This document shows positions 1-8,182 of a stretch of DNA of 14,444 nucleotides, piece after piece. Each line of letters starts with the position of its first letter. The stretch's first letter is position 1. A model generated the notes under the pieces. It worked only from the letters and a program-made list of their open reading frames with translations. It was not told the origin of the DNA and searched no databases. Source of the DNA: Scleroderma bovista (taxonomy: Eukaryota; Basidiomycota; Agaricomycetes; Boletales; Sclerodermataceae). The stretch covers positions 1 through 14,444 of the forward strand of contig JAYMGJ010000538.1 of NCBI GenBank assembly GCA_037178675.1, given 5' to 3'. The translations under genes were made by a program, and so were the position numbers.

Positions 1-1115
1 GAGTGCTACTCTAGTAATTCAATACTGCACTGTAGAACTAGGGCCGGCCGGCAGATGATAACACTCACAAAGGTAGGACAGGCCGGAGCAATGTAAATAT
101 CATTGAGGTGTGTAAATGGGGACCGGCCGATAGCACACACAGGTCGCAAAGGTGGGACAGGCTGGAGGACTGAAAGTTTAATCGAGTCCTGCAAGGCTGG
201 TATCGGCCGATGGACGGTCACACTGTAAAACCAGGACAGGCTGGCTGACTGAAAAATTGAGAGAAGATTACACAACTGGAACCAGCCAATAAATGGCTCC
301 TATTGTAAAACTGGGTAGGCCAGTTGAGTGAAAACTCAATACCGTCTTGAAGAACTAGGGCCAACCGGCAGATCATAGGACTTGCAAAGGTAGGACAGGC
401 TGGAGCACTGGAAATTTCATTGAGGCTTGTAAATGGAGGACCGGCCGACATCACACATGACTTGCAAAGGTGGAACAGGCTGTACGACTAGAAGTTTAAT
501 TCTGGCCTGTAAGGCTGGTACCGGCTGAGTGATGCTAACATTGTAAAACCATGATAGGCCGACTGCCTCCAAAATCAATGGAATATTGCCAAAATGGGAC
601 TGGCCGATAGGTCTCTGTAAAACTGGGTAGGCTGGTTGCATAGCTGTATTGCAGAACAAGGGTCAGCCAGATGATGATAAGACCCGCAAAAATGGGACAG
701 GCTGGAGTATCAAACATTTTATTGAGGCATGTAGGATGGCACTGGCCAGAGGACTGGCAGTTTAATTGAGGCCTGTAAAGCTAGTGTTGGCCAACAGATG
801 TATTGCAAAACTGGTCCCAGCCAATAGATGGTTTTTGTTGCGGAATGTGGGATAGGCTGGTTGAGTGGAAAATATGTTGGTGTATTGCAAAACCAGGGCC
901 GGCCGATGACAAGATTCACAAAGGTGGGACAGGTTGGATCAATGAAAATTTTATTTAACCTGTAATATTAATGGGGTATTGCAAAACTAGTACTGGCCAA
1001 AAGGAGACACGCATTGTAAACCCAGGAGAGGGTGGAGTTTATTTTTTTCCTTGACCTCTGTAAAGCTAGTATAGGCCAATAAATAGTATCATGGCAAAAT
1101 CGGGTTAGTCAGAGA
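1..1115. repeat. Degenerate satellite with higher-order organisation
   Basis: The stretch is built from diverged subunits of roughly 55-80 bp. They alternate a GGCCGGCCG-like core with a GGGACAGGCTGG-like core, the latter usually preceded by GCAAAGGT or GTAAAACT. Several subunits form a larger unit: the block beginning near 32 (GTAGAACTAGGGCC) recurs near 349, again near 651 and in shortened form near 886, giving offsets of about 317, 302 and 235 bp. Similarity fades after about 1080. Short minus-strand open frames run through it (6-275, 218-454, 417-659, 535-717, 719-919). They share one biased peptide composition and look like by-products of the repeat rather than genes. The start lies at or before the window edge. 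Confidence 0.8.
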
Positions 1116-1274
1116 GAAATAAAATCATTGGGAGGGCTGTTTGATCAACATCATGAACTGAGACATCCACAGAATTCACATTTATTGATGACATTGTGTA
1201 GCAGTACCATATGTCATCATAGAAATAAATACTATGTTACACACATGAATGATGCAAGTAAGTAAGTAACAAAT

Positions 1275-1637
1275 TTATTTCCTTCTGAAAATAATATTCA
1301 TACAGGTTTTCTGCAGCCAAAGATTATGTGACTTACTGAGCCGCATGCTAATTAGTCCAACAAATGCGCAAATGGCATTCTTTGATGTGGTGAGGAATAT
1401 TCTTCCACAATATTTCCTTGGTGCAGCCCATGTACGGACATGTGATGGACTCACAGTTGTTGTAGATAATTCCATGTTGGCACAAATGAGCACAGATCGC
1501 CTGTACACCTGTACATTCCCTTCAAATGACATTGCACACCCCATGACAAATGGACAGGGGTAAAGGGCAGGCACAATTGGTAGGATGGGAGGAGGCTCCA
1601 TATGGAGATGGTCTGCTGCACCAATAAAAGCTAGCAT
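1275..1637 (-). CDS. Hypothetical 120-residue open frame, doubtful
   Basis: An ATG-initiated frame of 120 codons lies between the satellite and the LTR-like fragment. I do not recognise the product. It has no signal peptide, clear membrane segment or familiar motif, and it ends in a basic FRRK tail. Downstream on the same strand there are AATAAA-type hexamers (near 1265 and 1190), which would suit a 3' end. The opposite strand also carries an overlapping 72-codon open frame (1345-1563), so openness alone is weak evidence. It could equally be a fragment of an unrecognised mobile element or chance. Confidence 0.2.
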   Translation of the reverse strand: MLAFIGAADHLHMEPPPILPIVPALYPCPFVMGCAMSFEGNVQVYRRSVLICANMELSTTTVSPSHVRTWAAPRKYCGRIFLTTSKNAICAFVGLISMRLSKSHNLWLQKTCMNIIFRRK

Positions 1638-1653
1638 CCATTAGTATCCACAC

Positions 1654-1900
1654 TGTTACGACCATGTCCAACTCCGGATCTTATCTGGTTACTCCGGTCG
1701 CATTGCAGCCCCATAGCTCAACTCCAGTCGTTCTCAGTTACTCCGGTCACGGTCGCGCAGATACGCTTCCGTAACTATGACCCTTGGTCTAGTCTGCATC
1801 CAGCCCTTACTACACTTGCCCGTCTACCCTGCCTTGACATGAGTTCTCCGTGAACTTGATATATCCTGTACCTTGTAGCATTTTCACTGGACCTGATTTA
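1654..1900 (+). repeat. LTR-like fragment beginning TGTTACG
   Basis: The stretch starts with TGTTACGACC, resembling the TGTTACGG end of the gypsy LTR at the other end of the window, and then carries repeated ACTCCGG motifs. It shares the strings CAACTCCGGATCT and CAGCCC-ATAGCT, in the same order, with 5122-5161, so the two stretches probably derive from one repeat family. No CA terminus or target duplication could be assigned, so it may be a truncated LTR. Calling it an LTR is inference from the terminal motif. Confidence 0.35.
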
Positions 1901-1904
1901 TTTT

Positions 1905-2950
1905 ACCCGGTGTGAGTCAAAGTGTGGATTTGGGTCGGAGTAATAACCCAAACACAACACCAACAAAGGACTACGAAAAAGTGCGAGTGGTGGTTTACCT
2001 CCGCGGTGTCCAGAGAGGATGTGCTGAGGAGGGGGGAAGGGGATCTACACCAACAGGGTGATGCAGACAGTGATGCAGGATACTCCTGGGGTACAGGAGT
2101 AATAGAAGACGAAGGGGATAGGGGTCTGGACTCTTCCTAAAGCCTAGGAAGTGTCAAAGCAGGGATTGGGTAGACTGAGACTGAAACAGCGATACTACAC
2201 CTAGAGATTGGTGCAGCAAAGGGGCAGGGATGCCTCTGATGTCCAGAGGCGAGGAAGATTGACTGGCTAGACTCCACTTGAGCCTAGAGAAATACTTGGA
2301 CTTGAATAGATTGAATAAAACTTGAATATCAGAGTCTTTAGACCTTCACTGAAGCCTACAAGACTCAAAGAGCTGAGGGGATACTGACTGAGAGAGTCTG
2401 AGAGAGGGATAATTTCGTGCAATTGGGTCCTCTTTCACTGGGCTGAGCCCAGGGGTTTAAATACATGGGGGGGCACAGCATTAAAGTACAAAAAGAGAAG
2501 GGAGTAAGCAGAATTTGTCAAGGATTGGTAAGGGATTGGTAAGAGCTTTGTAAGGGGTTTGTAAGCGATCAGTAAGCAAGGGATAAGCAGGAATGAGTAA
2601 GCATAGGAAGCATGAATAAGCTGCTGAGTAAAGGAATGAGTAAGCTGCATGACAAGATTGATTGGTAAGGGAGTGAGTCATCAGCTGAGTAATATACCAA
2701 AAATGCGAAAGGGATAGAGTAATACTGATGACAAGAGAGCATCAGTAAGCAAGGGATGAGTCACTGCACAGCAGAAGGAGTCATTGATGCACAGCCTAAG
2801 AAGTTTGATGGGGGGCTGTGTACCATCAGGAATTTGATGGGACAACAATGGGGAAGATCTGGGATTAATAGGGGGATTGATCCGAGACAAAACAGCCACA
2901 AGAAGGGTACCAGGGGTCCAGAGGTCTTTTTGGGGGGTCAGCATACACTA
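1905..2950. other. Non-coding stretch with a GTAAG-rich section
   Basis: No credible gene is seen. Notable items are an inverted repeat TTTGGGT/ACCCAAA near 1930-1955, a 15-bp palindrome CTGGGCTGAGCCCAG at 2438-2452, a TATTTAAA box on the minus strand (2456-2463), several TGAGTCA heptamers (near 1913, 2675 and 2757) and the GTAAG cluster listed separately. Read on the minus strand, a CTTAC-rich block precedes a TATTTAAA box, as in the U3-to-R part of a long LTR, but I could not find a matching partner or defined ends. Confidence 0.4.
2500..2760 (+). repeat. Cluster of about ten GTAAG motifs
   Basis: The pentamer GTAAG occurs about ten times in 260 bp, in contexts such as TTGGTAAGGG, TTTGTAAGCG, CAGTAAGCAAG and GAGTAAGCTG. 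Spacing is irregular (mostly 10-25 bp), so this is a degenerate short tandem repeat rather than a clean array. GTAAG matches the core of fungal 5' splice donors; read on the minus strand it is a CTTAC-rich promoter-like tract. Function is unknown. Confidence 0.55.
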
Positions 2951-3077
2951 AAGTATAGTGCATGTGTTCTAGCGCCGCTGAAGCGCAACCATGGGCTCCC
3001 TTGACGAGCTCTCTTCTGGGAAAGAATGAGAGAGGGTTCTTCTTCCTAATAGCACTATAAAGTGGGGGGAATAACTG

Positions 3078-3605
3078 TCATGGTGCTGGGGGACGGCGTC
3101 TGAAAGTAGGGAAGCGGATAGAGTATTGAATTCGACGCATCCAGGGAAGCGAGACAAACGACAGAGGAAGATGGACATGGCAAGTATCTGGGAGGAAGGG
3201 ACCATAGGCTGAGGGCTCAGGGGAAACAGAGACAACCAGAGAAGACTTCTCAAGCTTGACAATAGACCTAAGATGACCAAAGTACGTCCTTGACGCAGGA
3301 CTGACGAGGAGAACGCGCTGACTGAGAACGAGAGGGACTGAGGGAGCAGGCTGGGAAGATATGTGCCAGGCAGTGCACGGGAACTCTGGGAGAGGCTGTC
3401 CTAAGAGCAGGACATAGTGGAGATCTGCAGCAATAGCGGAGAAATGATCCAGAGAAAATATGGACTCCATAGTGAGCGATGAAGCGAACGTCTGGATTGC
3501 GGGGGGAATATCTCCGTGGGAAATGAACGGATTTGCGTCGGAACTTGACAGGCAGATAGACCACGTTCTAGGCTCTCTGACGGTATAGTCACATGCCTGA
3601 TAGCT
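3078..3605 (-). other. Unidentified open frame, possible decayed coding remnant
   Basis: A minus-strand frame is free of stops for about 175 codons, with an internal ATG at 3468-3470. I do not recognise the translation. It is Ser/Pro/Leu-rich and shows no motif. The other minus frames are also open over long parts of this purine-biased stretch (2969-3280, 3268-3564, 3401-3685), which argues that composition rather than selection keeps it open. It may be an eroded transposon or host fragment; no domain supports any function. Confidence 0.2.
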
Positions 3606-3737
3606 TCAGAAACAACAGAGCTATTCAAAATATCGGAATGCCAGCACTGGGCGCCTAAAAATGACATTTGGGCGCTAAAAATCATTTCATTTCATTCTCC
3701 TTTGTTTCTCCATCAATTCGGCTTCTTTGATCGTTCT

Positions 3738-3940
3738 GGTATGGGAGTTGGACTGCAGATGTGTGCATTCCTTTCTCATACCACAATTAACGTTATTCCT
3801 TCAGTTTCTTCTGCTTCTTGGCGGTTCTCGTGCGATAGATGACTGTCTGCATTGGCATTCATCTCTCGCATCAGGATAGTCGTCTTGTGCGATAGATGGC
3901 TACAATGAGGGTCCGTTGTGCTTATCCTTCGCATAAGGAT
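3738..3940 (+). other. Three consecutive imperfect hairpins
   Basis: Hairpin 1 (3738-3782) pairs GGTATGGGA with TCTCATACC, with one G-U. Hairpin 2 (3831-3870) pairs TGCGATAGATGA with TCATCTCTCGCA, with one mismatch. Hairpin 3 (3888-3933) begins with the same TGCGATAGATG and closes with TCGCA, with inner pairing ACAA/TTGT. A shorter perfect stem, ATCCTT/AAGGAT, overlaps its end (3924-3940). Hairpins 2 and 3 share their 5' arms, so one may be a copy of the other. Whether they are transcribed is unknown. Confidence 0.45.
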
Positions 3941-3989
3941 CATTCAATATAGGCATTATCTTCCATGTTCACTGTACCAAACCTGTTTG

Positions 3990-4800
3990 GTGCGTGACAC
4001 CGTACATACCATGGTTGCCATACTGCCAGTGTAATATGGCCCCATGGCAGGTACACTCAATGTTGGCATGGTGTCTGTACAGCGATTGTAAATACTGTGT
4101 GGCAACAATGGGTGTGTACAGTTGCTGTGTGGCTACAGTACACACATACCGTACACACACAATATGTATGATTGCCGTGGTTGCCATGTGGCTACGGTAC
4201 ACGGACACCGTGCCAACACAGTGCCTACGGTTGCCATGGCCACGGTACACAGATATCATACCCACACAGTGTGTACTGTCACTGTGTGGCTACAGTACAC
4301 AGATATCATGCCCAGACAATATGTACAGTTGGCGTGGGGCCACAGTACACGCACACCATGGCCACACGGTATGTACATTTGCCATGTGGACACGGTACAC
4401 GGCCACCGTGCCACCACGTTGTATATGGTTGGATACCACTGATGAAGAAATGGACTGCCGGCGATGTTCAGTCATCACGGCTGGGGCAGCAGAGCTAGGG
4501 CAGGTGGGGGATATCCCAGGTGCCACTGATTTAAGTGCAAAACAACTAATCTCTGCTCCCGTGTGGACACAGTACATGGCCACCGTGCCACCACATGGTG
4601 TACGGTCGCCATGTGGCCACGGTGTCTATACCAAGTGGGCACGGTGTCTGTGTACCATGGCTGCACAGCAACCATAGGCACAGTGTTGGCATGGTGTCAG
4701 TATACCATGGCCACACGGCAACCATATGTGTGGGCACGGTATTGGTGTACCGTAGCCACACAGCAACAGTACACACCATGTGCATCTGACACAGTGGGGA
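3990..4800. repeat. 50-bp minisatellite with orientation-switching units
   Basis: Units carry TGTGGCTACGGTACACGG-like sequence followed by ACACCGTGCC. The GTACAC landmark lies at 4138, 4197, 4245, 4295, 4345 and 4395, a spacing of 48-50 bp after a first interval of 59, and a related GTACAT lies at 4572. From about 4600 to 4790 the units read in the opposite direction (for example GGGCACGGTGTCTGTGTACC near 4633), and one reversed unit also sits near 4065. Both strands therefore contain open frames with near-identical peptide repeats (plus 3994-4677; minus 4546-4935 and 4626-4868). Since 50 is not a multiple of three, these are repeat artefacts, not genes. Confidence 0.8.
4437..4560. other. Unique island inside the 50-bp array
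   Basis: About 125 bp with no similarity to the minisatellite interrupts it. Matching repeat sequence containing CCACCGTGCCACCAC occurs on both sides (near 4404 and 4580). The island has no clear terminal inverted repeat and no recognisable product. It could be a small insertion or a remnant of the locus that predates repeat expansion. Confidence 0.5.
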
Positions 4801-4927
4801 TGTTCTGTGCCCATCAACCCTGTACTGTGTGCCATGTGGTGCCCGTCTACCTGGTGCCACATCCACAAGGTTTCCGGCCCTGTGTGCTATGTACATGCTG
4901 TAACCACACTGTGACCATATGTACCAT

Positions 4928-4996
4928 GTCCACATGGTGCCTGTCTGCCATGTTCACACAGCCACCATGTGCCTGTCTGCCACATTCACACAGCCA
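4928..4996 (+). repeat. 32-bp tandem repeat, about 2.2 copies
   Basis: CTGTCTGCCA recurs at 4941 and 4973 within a unit that also contains TTCACACAGCCACCATGTGC. The offset is 32 bp. It lies in a CA/TG-rich tail (4800-5010) that shares base composition but not the 50-bp unit with the preceding array. Confidence 0.65.
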
Positions 4997-5059
4997 CCAT
5001 GTGCCGTAGGATATGGTATGTCTACGGTAATGGGAGTGGACCAAATGTGTCATATCCAT

Positions 5060-6345
5060 ACTTTTCCAGTCGCAACTCCGGTCTAACCATGGCCCGCCTG
5101 ACCTCTCCTTAGGCATAGATGCAACTCCGGATCTAGTCCGGCCATCTCCAGCCCTATAGCTGCACTCCAGCTCAACTCCGGTCACTACGTCCATCTCCGC
5201 CTCAGGACTAACCCCTGTCTCCCTACAGACAGATCTGCGGTCTAACTCCTCCGTGTCGGACCTGTACCTACCACTAGTCGCTACTCCGGTTTCAGTCCGG
5301 CTACTCCCTTAGCCTTGTCTGCGACGTAGCCCAACTCCGGCTGGTACATCCAACTCCGGCTCAGTTCTGCTCCTGCTCCTGCTCCACTTCCTCTGTCAGG
5401 TCCACCAAAGGCTTAGGACATTTCCATGTCCAACTCCGGACCTTCCTCCAGCTACTCTGCCCTTCCTCCACCTGTGCACTCCCTCCGCTCGTGCACTCCC
5501 TCCACTCTTGCACTTCCTCTGGTTGTGCACTTCCTCTGGTTGTGCACTTCCTCTGGTTGTGCACTTCCTCTGGTTGTGCACTTCCTCTGGTCCCACTTCC
5601 TCCGGTCCTGGACATCGCTCCGGACTTAACATTAGTTAAGTCCACCTCTGACCCTTACCTGTCCTCTTCCGACCTAGTTTCCTTGTCCCTGCTTTTCCTC
5701 CGTCATCCCTGTATCTCTAGTTCCCCGTGTCTGCTCCCGCTCCGGTTTATTTTCCTGTACCTGCTTTATTTTCCTGTCCGTTTCTGCTCCATCCCTTGTC
5801 CCAACTAAGGTGTTTACTTGTCACCGTATATACTTACCCTAGTTCTCATTTACTATATAAACTACTATACTCCGGCCTAGTAGTTTCCTTAGATCAAATC
5901 TCGACTAAGATACTCCCCACTCTGTACTACCCACCATGCTCTCCTAATCCATCTGTTCATCTGAACTCCTGAACTCCGGCCAACTCCGGCCTCCGTCCTA
6001 TCTCGTCCCCTTGGTCCTATGTCCGATCCTAGCAAGTCTCCTACTTGCACAAGGGCAAAAGCCACCTCTGTCCCAGACTCGATGCTAGACCTCTCAGGAC
6101 TTATCCCACCTCTGGGATGTCCTTCGTCCGGACAAACTGCGCTTTACTCCGGTCCACTTTCCCGCGGTCCGGACTAACTCTGCAAAACCCGGACTTACTT
6201 CCAGTGCTCCTCCAGCGCCCGGACTTCGTCCGTATGACCCGGACTTGACTCTCTGCACTAAGTAGCACATACTAGTGTCAGGACTTACCTCCTCATTAGT
6301 TCCCTGCACCCCTGGACCTCCTAGTAAGATCGTTGAGGAGAACCG
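5060..6345. repeat. Pyrimidine-rich region dense in ACTCCGG
   Basis: About fourteen copies of (A/G)CTCCGG or a close variant occur in the first 950 bp, and TCCGGAC/CCGGACT variants continue to about 6250. Part of it (5122-5161) matches 1668-1717 in two ordered blocks. A TATATAA-like box lies near 5853-5860. No frame shows a recognisable domain. The combination of a motif-dense stretch and a TATA box would suit a long, diverged LTR or another repetitive regulatory sequence, but ends and target duplications were not found. Confidence 0.45.
5476..5594 (+). repeat. 17-bp tandem repeat, seven copies
   Basis: GCACTTCCTCTGGTTGT repeats with starts at 5510, 5527, 5544, 5561 and 5578, preceded by two diverged units at 5476 and 5493 (GCACTCCCTCC...). 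The spacing is exactly 17 bp. Frames on both strands cross it (5491-5808 plus, 5361-5645 minus), but a 17-bp unit rotates the frame, so the translations are not evidence of coding. Confidence 0.85.
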
Positions 6346-6752
6346 GTTTTGACAAAATGCCATCCATTAGACAACATACATTGCAACAATACATAGTGTC
6401 CGAGTAATTGTAATACCCATTAGTTGAAATGTCAAAAGTATGCATGATCTACTAGTCAACTATCATATTGTCCCCCTCCACTTGAGACTCTGTGATGGCA
6501 ACATCAGGTGGAGTGATGGTGATTGCCGGCATGCGAGACGCCAGGTCCAGGTCCCAGCAGGTGGCAGATCTGGGAGAGGAGTCCGATGGTGCAGACAGAG
6601 GTGCTGGAGAAGGCAGGTGTGTAGGGCCAGGAGAAGCTGTAAGCTCTCTGACCATAGTAGTCTGTGCCAGATCCAGTGGGCTGAGTGACCAGTTACCATG
6701 TGGACATGGAGGGGCACTCAGGGACAGAGTGTGGTCCAACAAATGGTGGTCT

Positions 6753-6830
6753 GACGGAGTGCTCGGTGGATGGGACAGAGTGCCTAGCAAATGGGATGGA
6801 GTTCCAGGCGAATTGGACGGAGTGTCCTGC
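6753..6830 (-). repeat. 21-bp tandem repeat encoding a heptad
   Basis: GA(C/T)(G/A)GAGT-type units start at 6753, 6774, 6795 and 6816 on the plus strand. The 21-bp period keeps the minus-strand frame and yields four heptapeptides of TPSxxxG type, which supports that frame as the true reading frame of the split gene's tail. Confidence 0.75.
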
Positions 6831-6898
6831 ATCTCCTGCACACACCCAGATTGGTGGCAACAAGCCTCCTCAACTCCTCGATGATGACGGTGAGTGAG

Positions 6899-6903
6899 CC
6901 CAC
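6899..6903. repeat. Target-site duplication, left copy (CCCAC)
   Basis: CCCAC immediately precedes the TGTTGAAAT start of the left LTR and recurs at 10154-10158 directly after the last base shared by both LTRs. A 5-bp duplication is the usual size for copia and gypsy integrases. Confidence 0.75.
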
Positions 6904-7200
6904 TGTTGAAATTCCTACTCAGTCACTACCATTCTTTAGGACTTGTGTTAGTTTCCTTATTTATGTGTCAAGCATCCTTATGTAAGCACAGAGTATTTTC
7001 ATCCACTCAAGAATTCCTTTCACCTCAGTGTTCCAAATGAGACACTGAGGTAAGACATCTAGTCACCACTTTCTTTTACTTAGTACTAATCTACTTATTA
7101 GTTTGCCTCTGAGCTAGGTTAGTTATCATACAGATAGTGTTCCAAATGAGACACTGAGTTTGCCTCTGAGCTAGTTCCCTGCATGAGCCATCTAACAAAA
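6904..7200 (+). repeat. 5' LTR
   Basis: It begins TGTTGAAATTCC and ends CATCTAACAAAA. It is 297 bp and matches the right LTR at all but ten positions without gaps. It contains a 9-bp perfect stem, CCTCAGTGT/ACACTGAGG (7023-7050). The core AGTGTTCCAAATGAGACACT is repeated near 7137, and TTTGCCTCTGAGCTAG also occurs twice, so the LTR contains an internal duplication. The end matches AACA plus AAA rather than a terminal CA. Confidence 0.9.
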
Positions 7201-7214
7201 GGTTATGAGCCCTG
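7200..7214 (+). promoter_or_regulatory. Primer binding site, tRNA-iMet half-molecule type
   Basis: GGTTATGAGCCC at 7201-7212 is the complement of GGGCUCAUAACC, the anticodon stem-loop sequence (anticodon CAU) of eukaryotic initiator methionine tRNA. Priming from a cleaved tRNA-iMet half is established for Drosophila copia and several related Ty1/copia lineages. Its place directly after the left LTR fits minus-strand cDNA priming. Confidence 0.7.
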
Positions 7215-7231
7215 TTGGCCTATACTACTAG

Positions 7232-8182
7232 ACAAGCAAACTGTACTATCAAGACTACTCCTACTCGAAAGATGTCTGCCCCATTCTCAAAGGGAAACAG
7301 TCAATTGCGCTCCTTATAAGCAAATTCTTCCGAAACGCACTCGTGGATGACAAGTCTATGGAAACTACTCTAAACTCCATGTGGCAAAAGGCCAACGTGC
7401 CAAAAACGCCCGGCCAGCCACTCAAAGACCCACTTGCCGCAATTGCTATGGAAATTTTGTGCCTGCCAATCTATTCACCTCTTTGGACCATTTTGATGGC
7501 CACCAATGACAAACTCACAACGGACACTTTCAATAGCAAAATTCTGGTTGAGGAAAGGTTGAGGAAGATAGCCTCGACCCATTTGGCTCTTGCTGTGGAG
7601 ACGGCAGGTCGATCTAAAGGGAAAGGGAAGGGAAAAGGTAGTAAAGAGAAAAAAGAAAAAAGGTTGTGCACTTACTGCTTGAAGAGCGGCCAAACCAATG
7701 ATGAATGGTGGGCAAAGAACACCACTACCTGCTCCAAGGAGAAAGATGACGCACTGAAGGAGGAAACGGAAGAGACGGAATTAGTGGCTCATGTCGCGAA
7801 TATGGGATCAACCCACTTACCTCCGCTCTGTCCGTTTGTGGTCCAACAGACCAGCCCTACTCAAAGGGACTGGATCGTCAACTCCAACGCGTCCACACAC
7901 ACATGCCGCGAACAAAATCAATTTGGCTTAAATCGTGCGCTGTGGCCTCCACACCTACTCAGTCTTTGTAATGGCAAAACCATCTCCGCACTAGATGCGG
8001 GAGACAATCTAAACTGGGTATCTATACCCTCAATCACCAGTGACTCAACGCCGCACAAAATGTTCACTAAAAACAGAAACTCCAAACGCCCGAGCGCAGA
8101 GCACCAAGGGATGACATACCAAACATTAACTGCCCCGGAGACAACTCCAGAACACCCAGCCAAATGGCCCAACCACAATTAA
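7232..8182 (+). pseudogene. gag: Decayed copia-type gag with start of protease
   Basis: The frame is open from a stop at 7229-7231 to the stop at 8180-8182, with no convincing initiator: the first in-frame ATG is 7358, and the ATG at 7272 lies in another frame. After a helical part comes a basic Lys/Gly tract (near 7615-7660). A zinc-knuckle remnant follows at 7667-7714, CTYCLKSGQTNDEWW, in which the CX2CX4HX4C His is Gln and the last Cys is Trp. At 7871-7897 WIVNSNAST corresponds to the protease WIVDSGAS/T motif, with the catalytic Asp and the following Gly both changed to Asn, each explicable by G-to-A changes. Nucleic-acid binding and protease activity should be lost. The frame ends where the tandem array starts. 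Confidence 0.7.

Larger units (their letters stand above)
6452..6903 (-). pseudogene. C-terminal part of a gene split by an LTR retrotransposon
   Basis: Reading leftward from the insertion site, the frame that follows the N-terminal part (10159-10342) continues as GSLTVIIEELRRLVATNLG, a helical segment. A shift of frame, probably within the GTGTGTG tract near 6845-6851, then leads into a 130-codon open frame ending with the stop at 6452. This frame begins with 7-residue repeats of the type TPSxSPG (TPSNSPG, TPSHLLG, TLSHPPS, TPSDHHL), encoded by a 21-bp tandem repeat, and stays Ser/Pro-rich up to an acidic end (VEGDNMIVD). The protein family is not recognised. That the two parts once formed one gene is inferred from the clean join across the 5-bp target duplication. 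The AT-rich DNA to the left (6345-6450) would be its 3' flank. Confidence 0.55.

Noticed and set aside
6..919. Several minus-strand ORFs of 60-89 codons
   Set aside because: They translate a satellite repeat; the same peptide pieces recur in different frames and none has a domain.
1335..1365. Intron GTAAGT...GCTGCAG in the minus ORF 1275-1637
   Set aside because: The interval is only about 26 nt, shorter than known fungal introns.
3990..4440. Possible CRISPR array (regular spacing near 50 bp)
   Set aside because: The whole unit is repeated, not just a short repeat between unique spacers, and the context is eukaryotic.
3994..4677. Plus-strand ORF of 227 codons
   Set aside because: It reads through a 50-bp tandem repeat, and the opposite strand gives nearly the same peptide repeats. 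A 50-bp unit rotates frame, so openness reflects composition.
5361..5808. ORFs on both strands with short peptide repeats
   Set aside because: They are generated by the 17-bp tandem repeat, which does not keep frame.
6462..6485. Purine run GTGGAGGGGGACAA (minus) as a polypurine tract of another element
   Set aside because: It is better explained as codons for VEGDN at the end of the split gene, and no LTR follows it.
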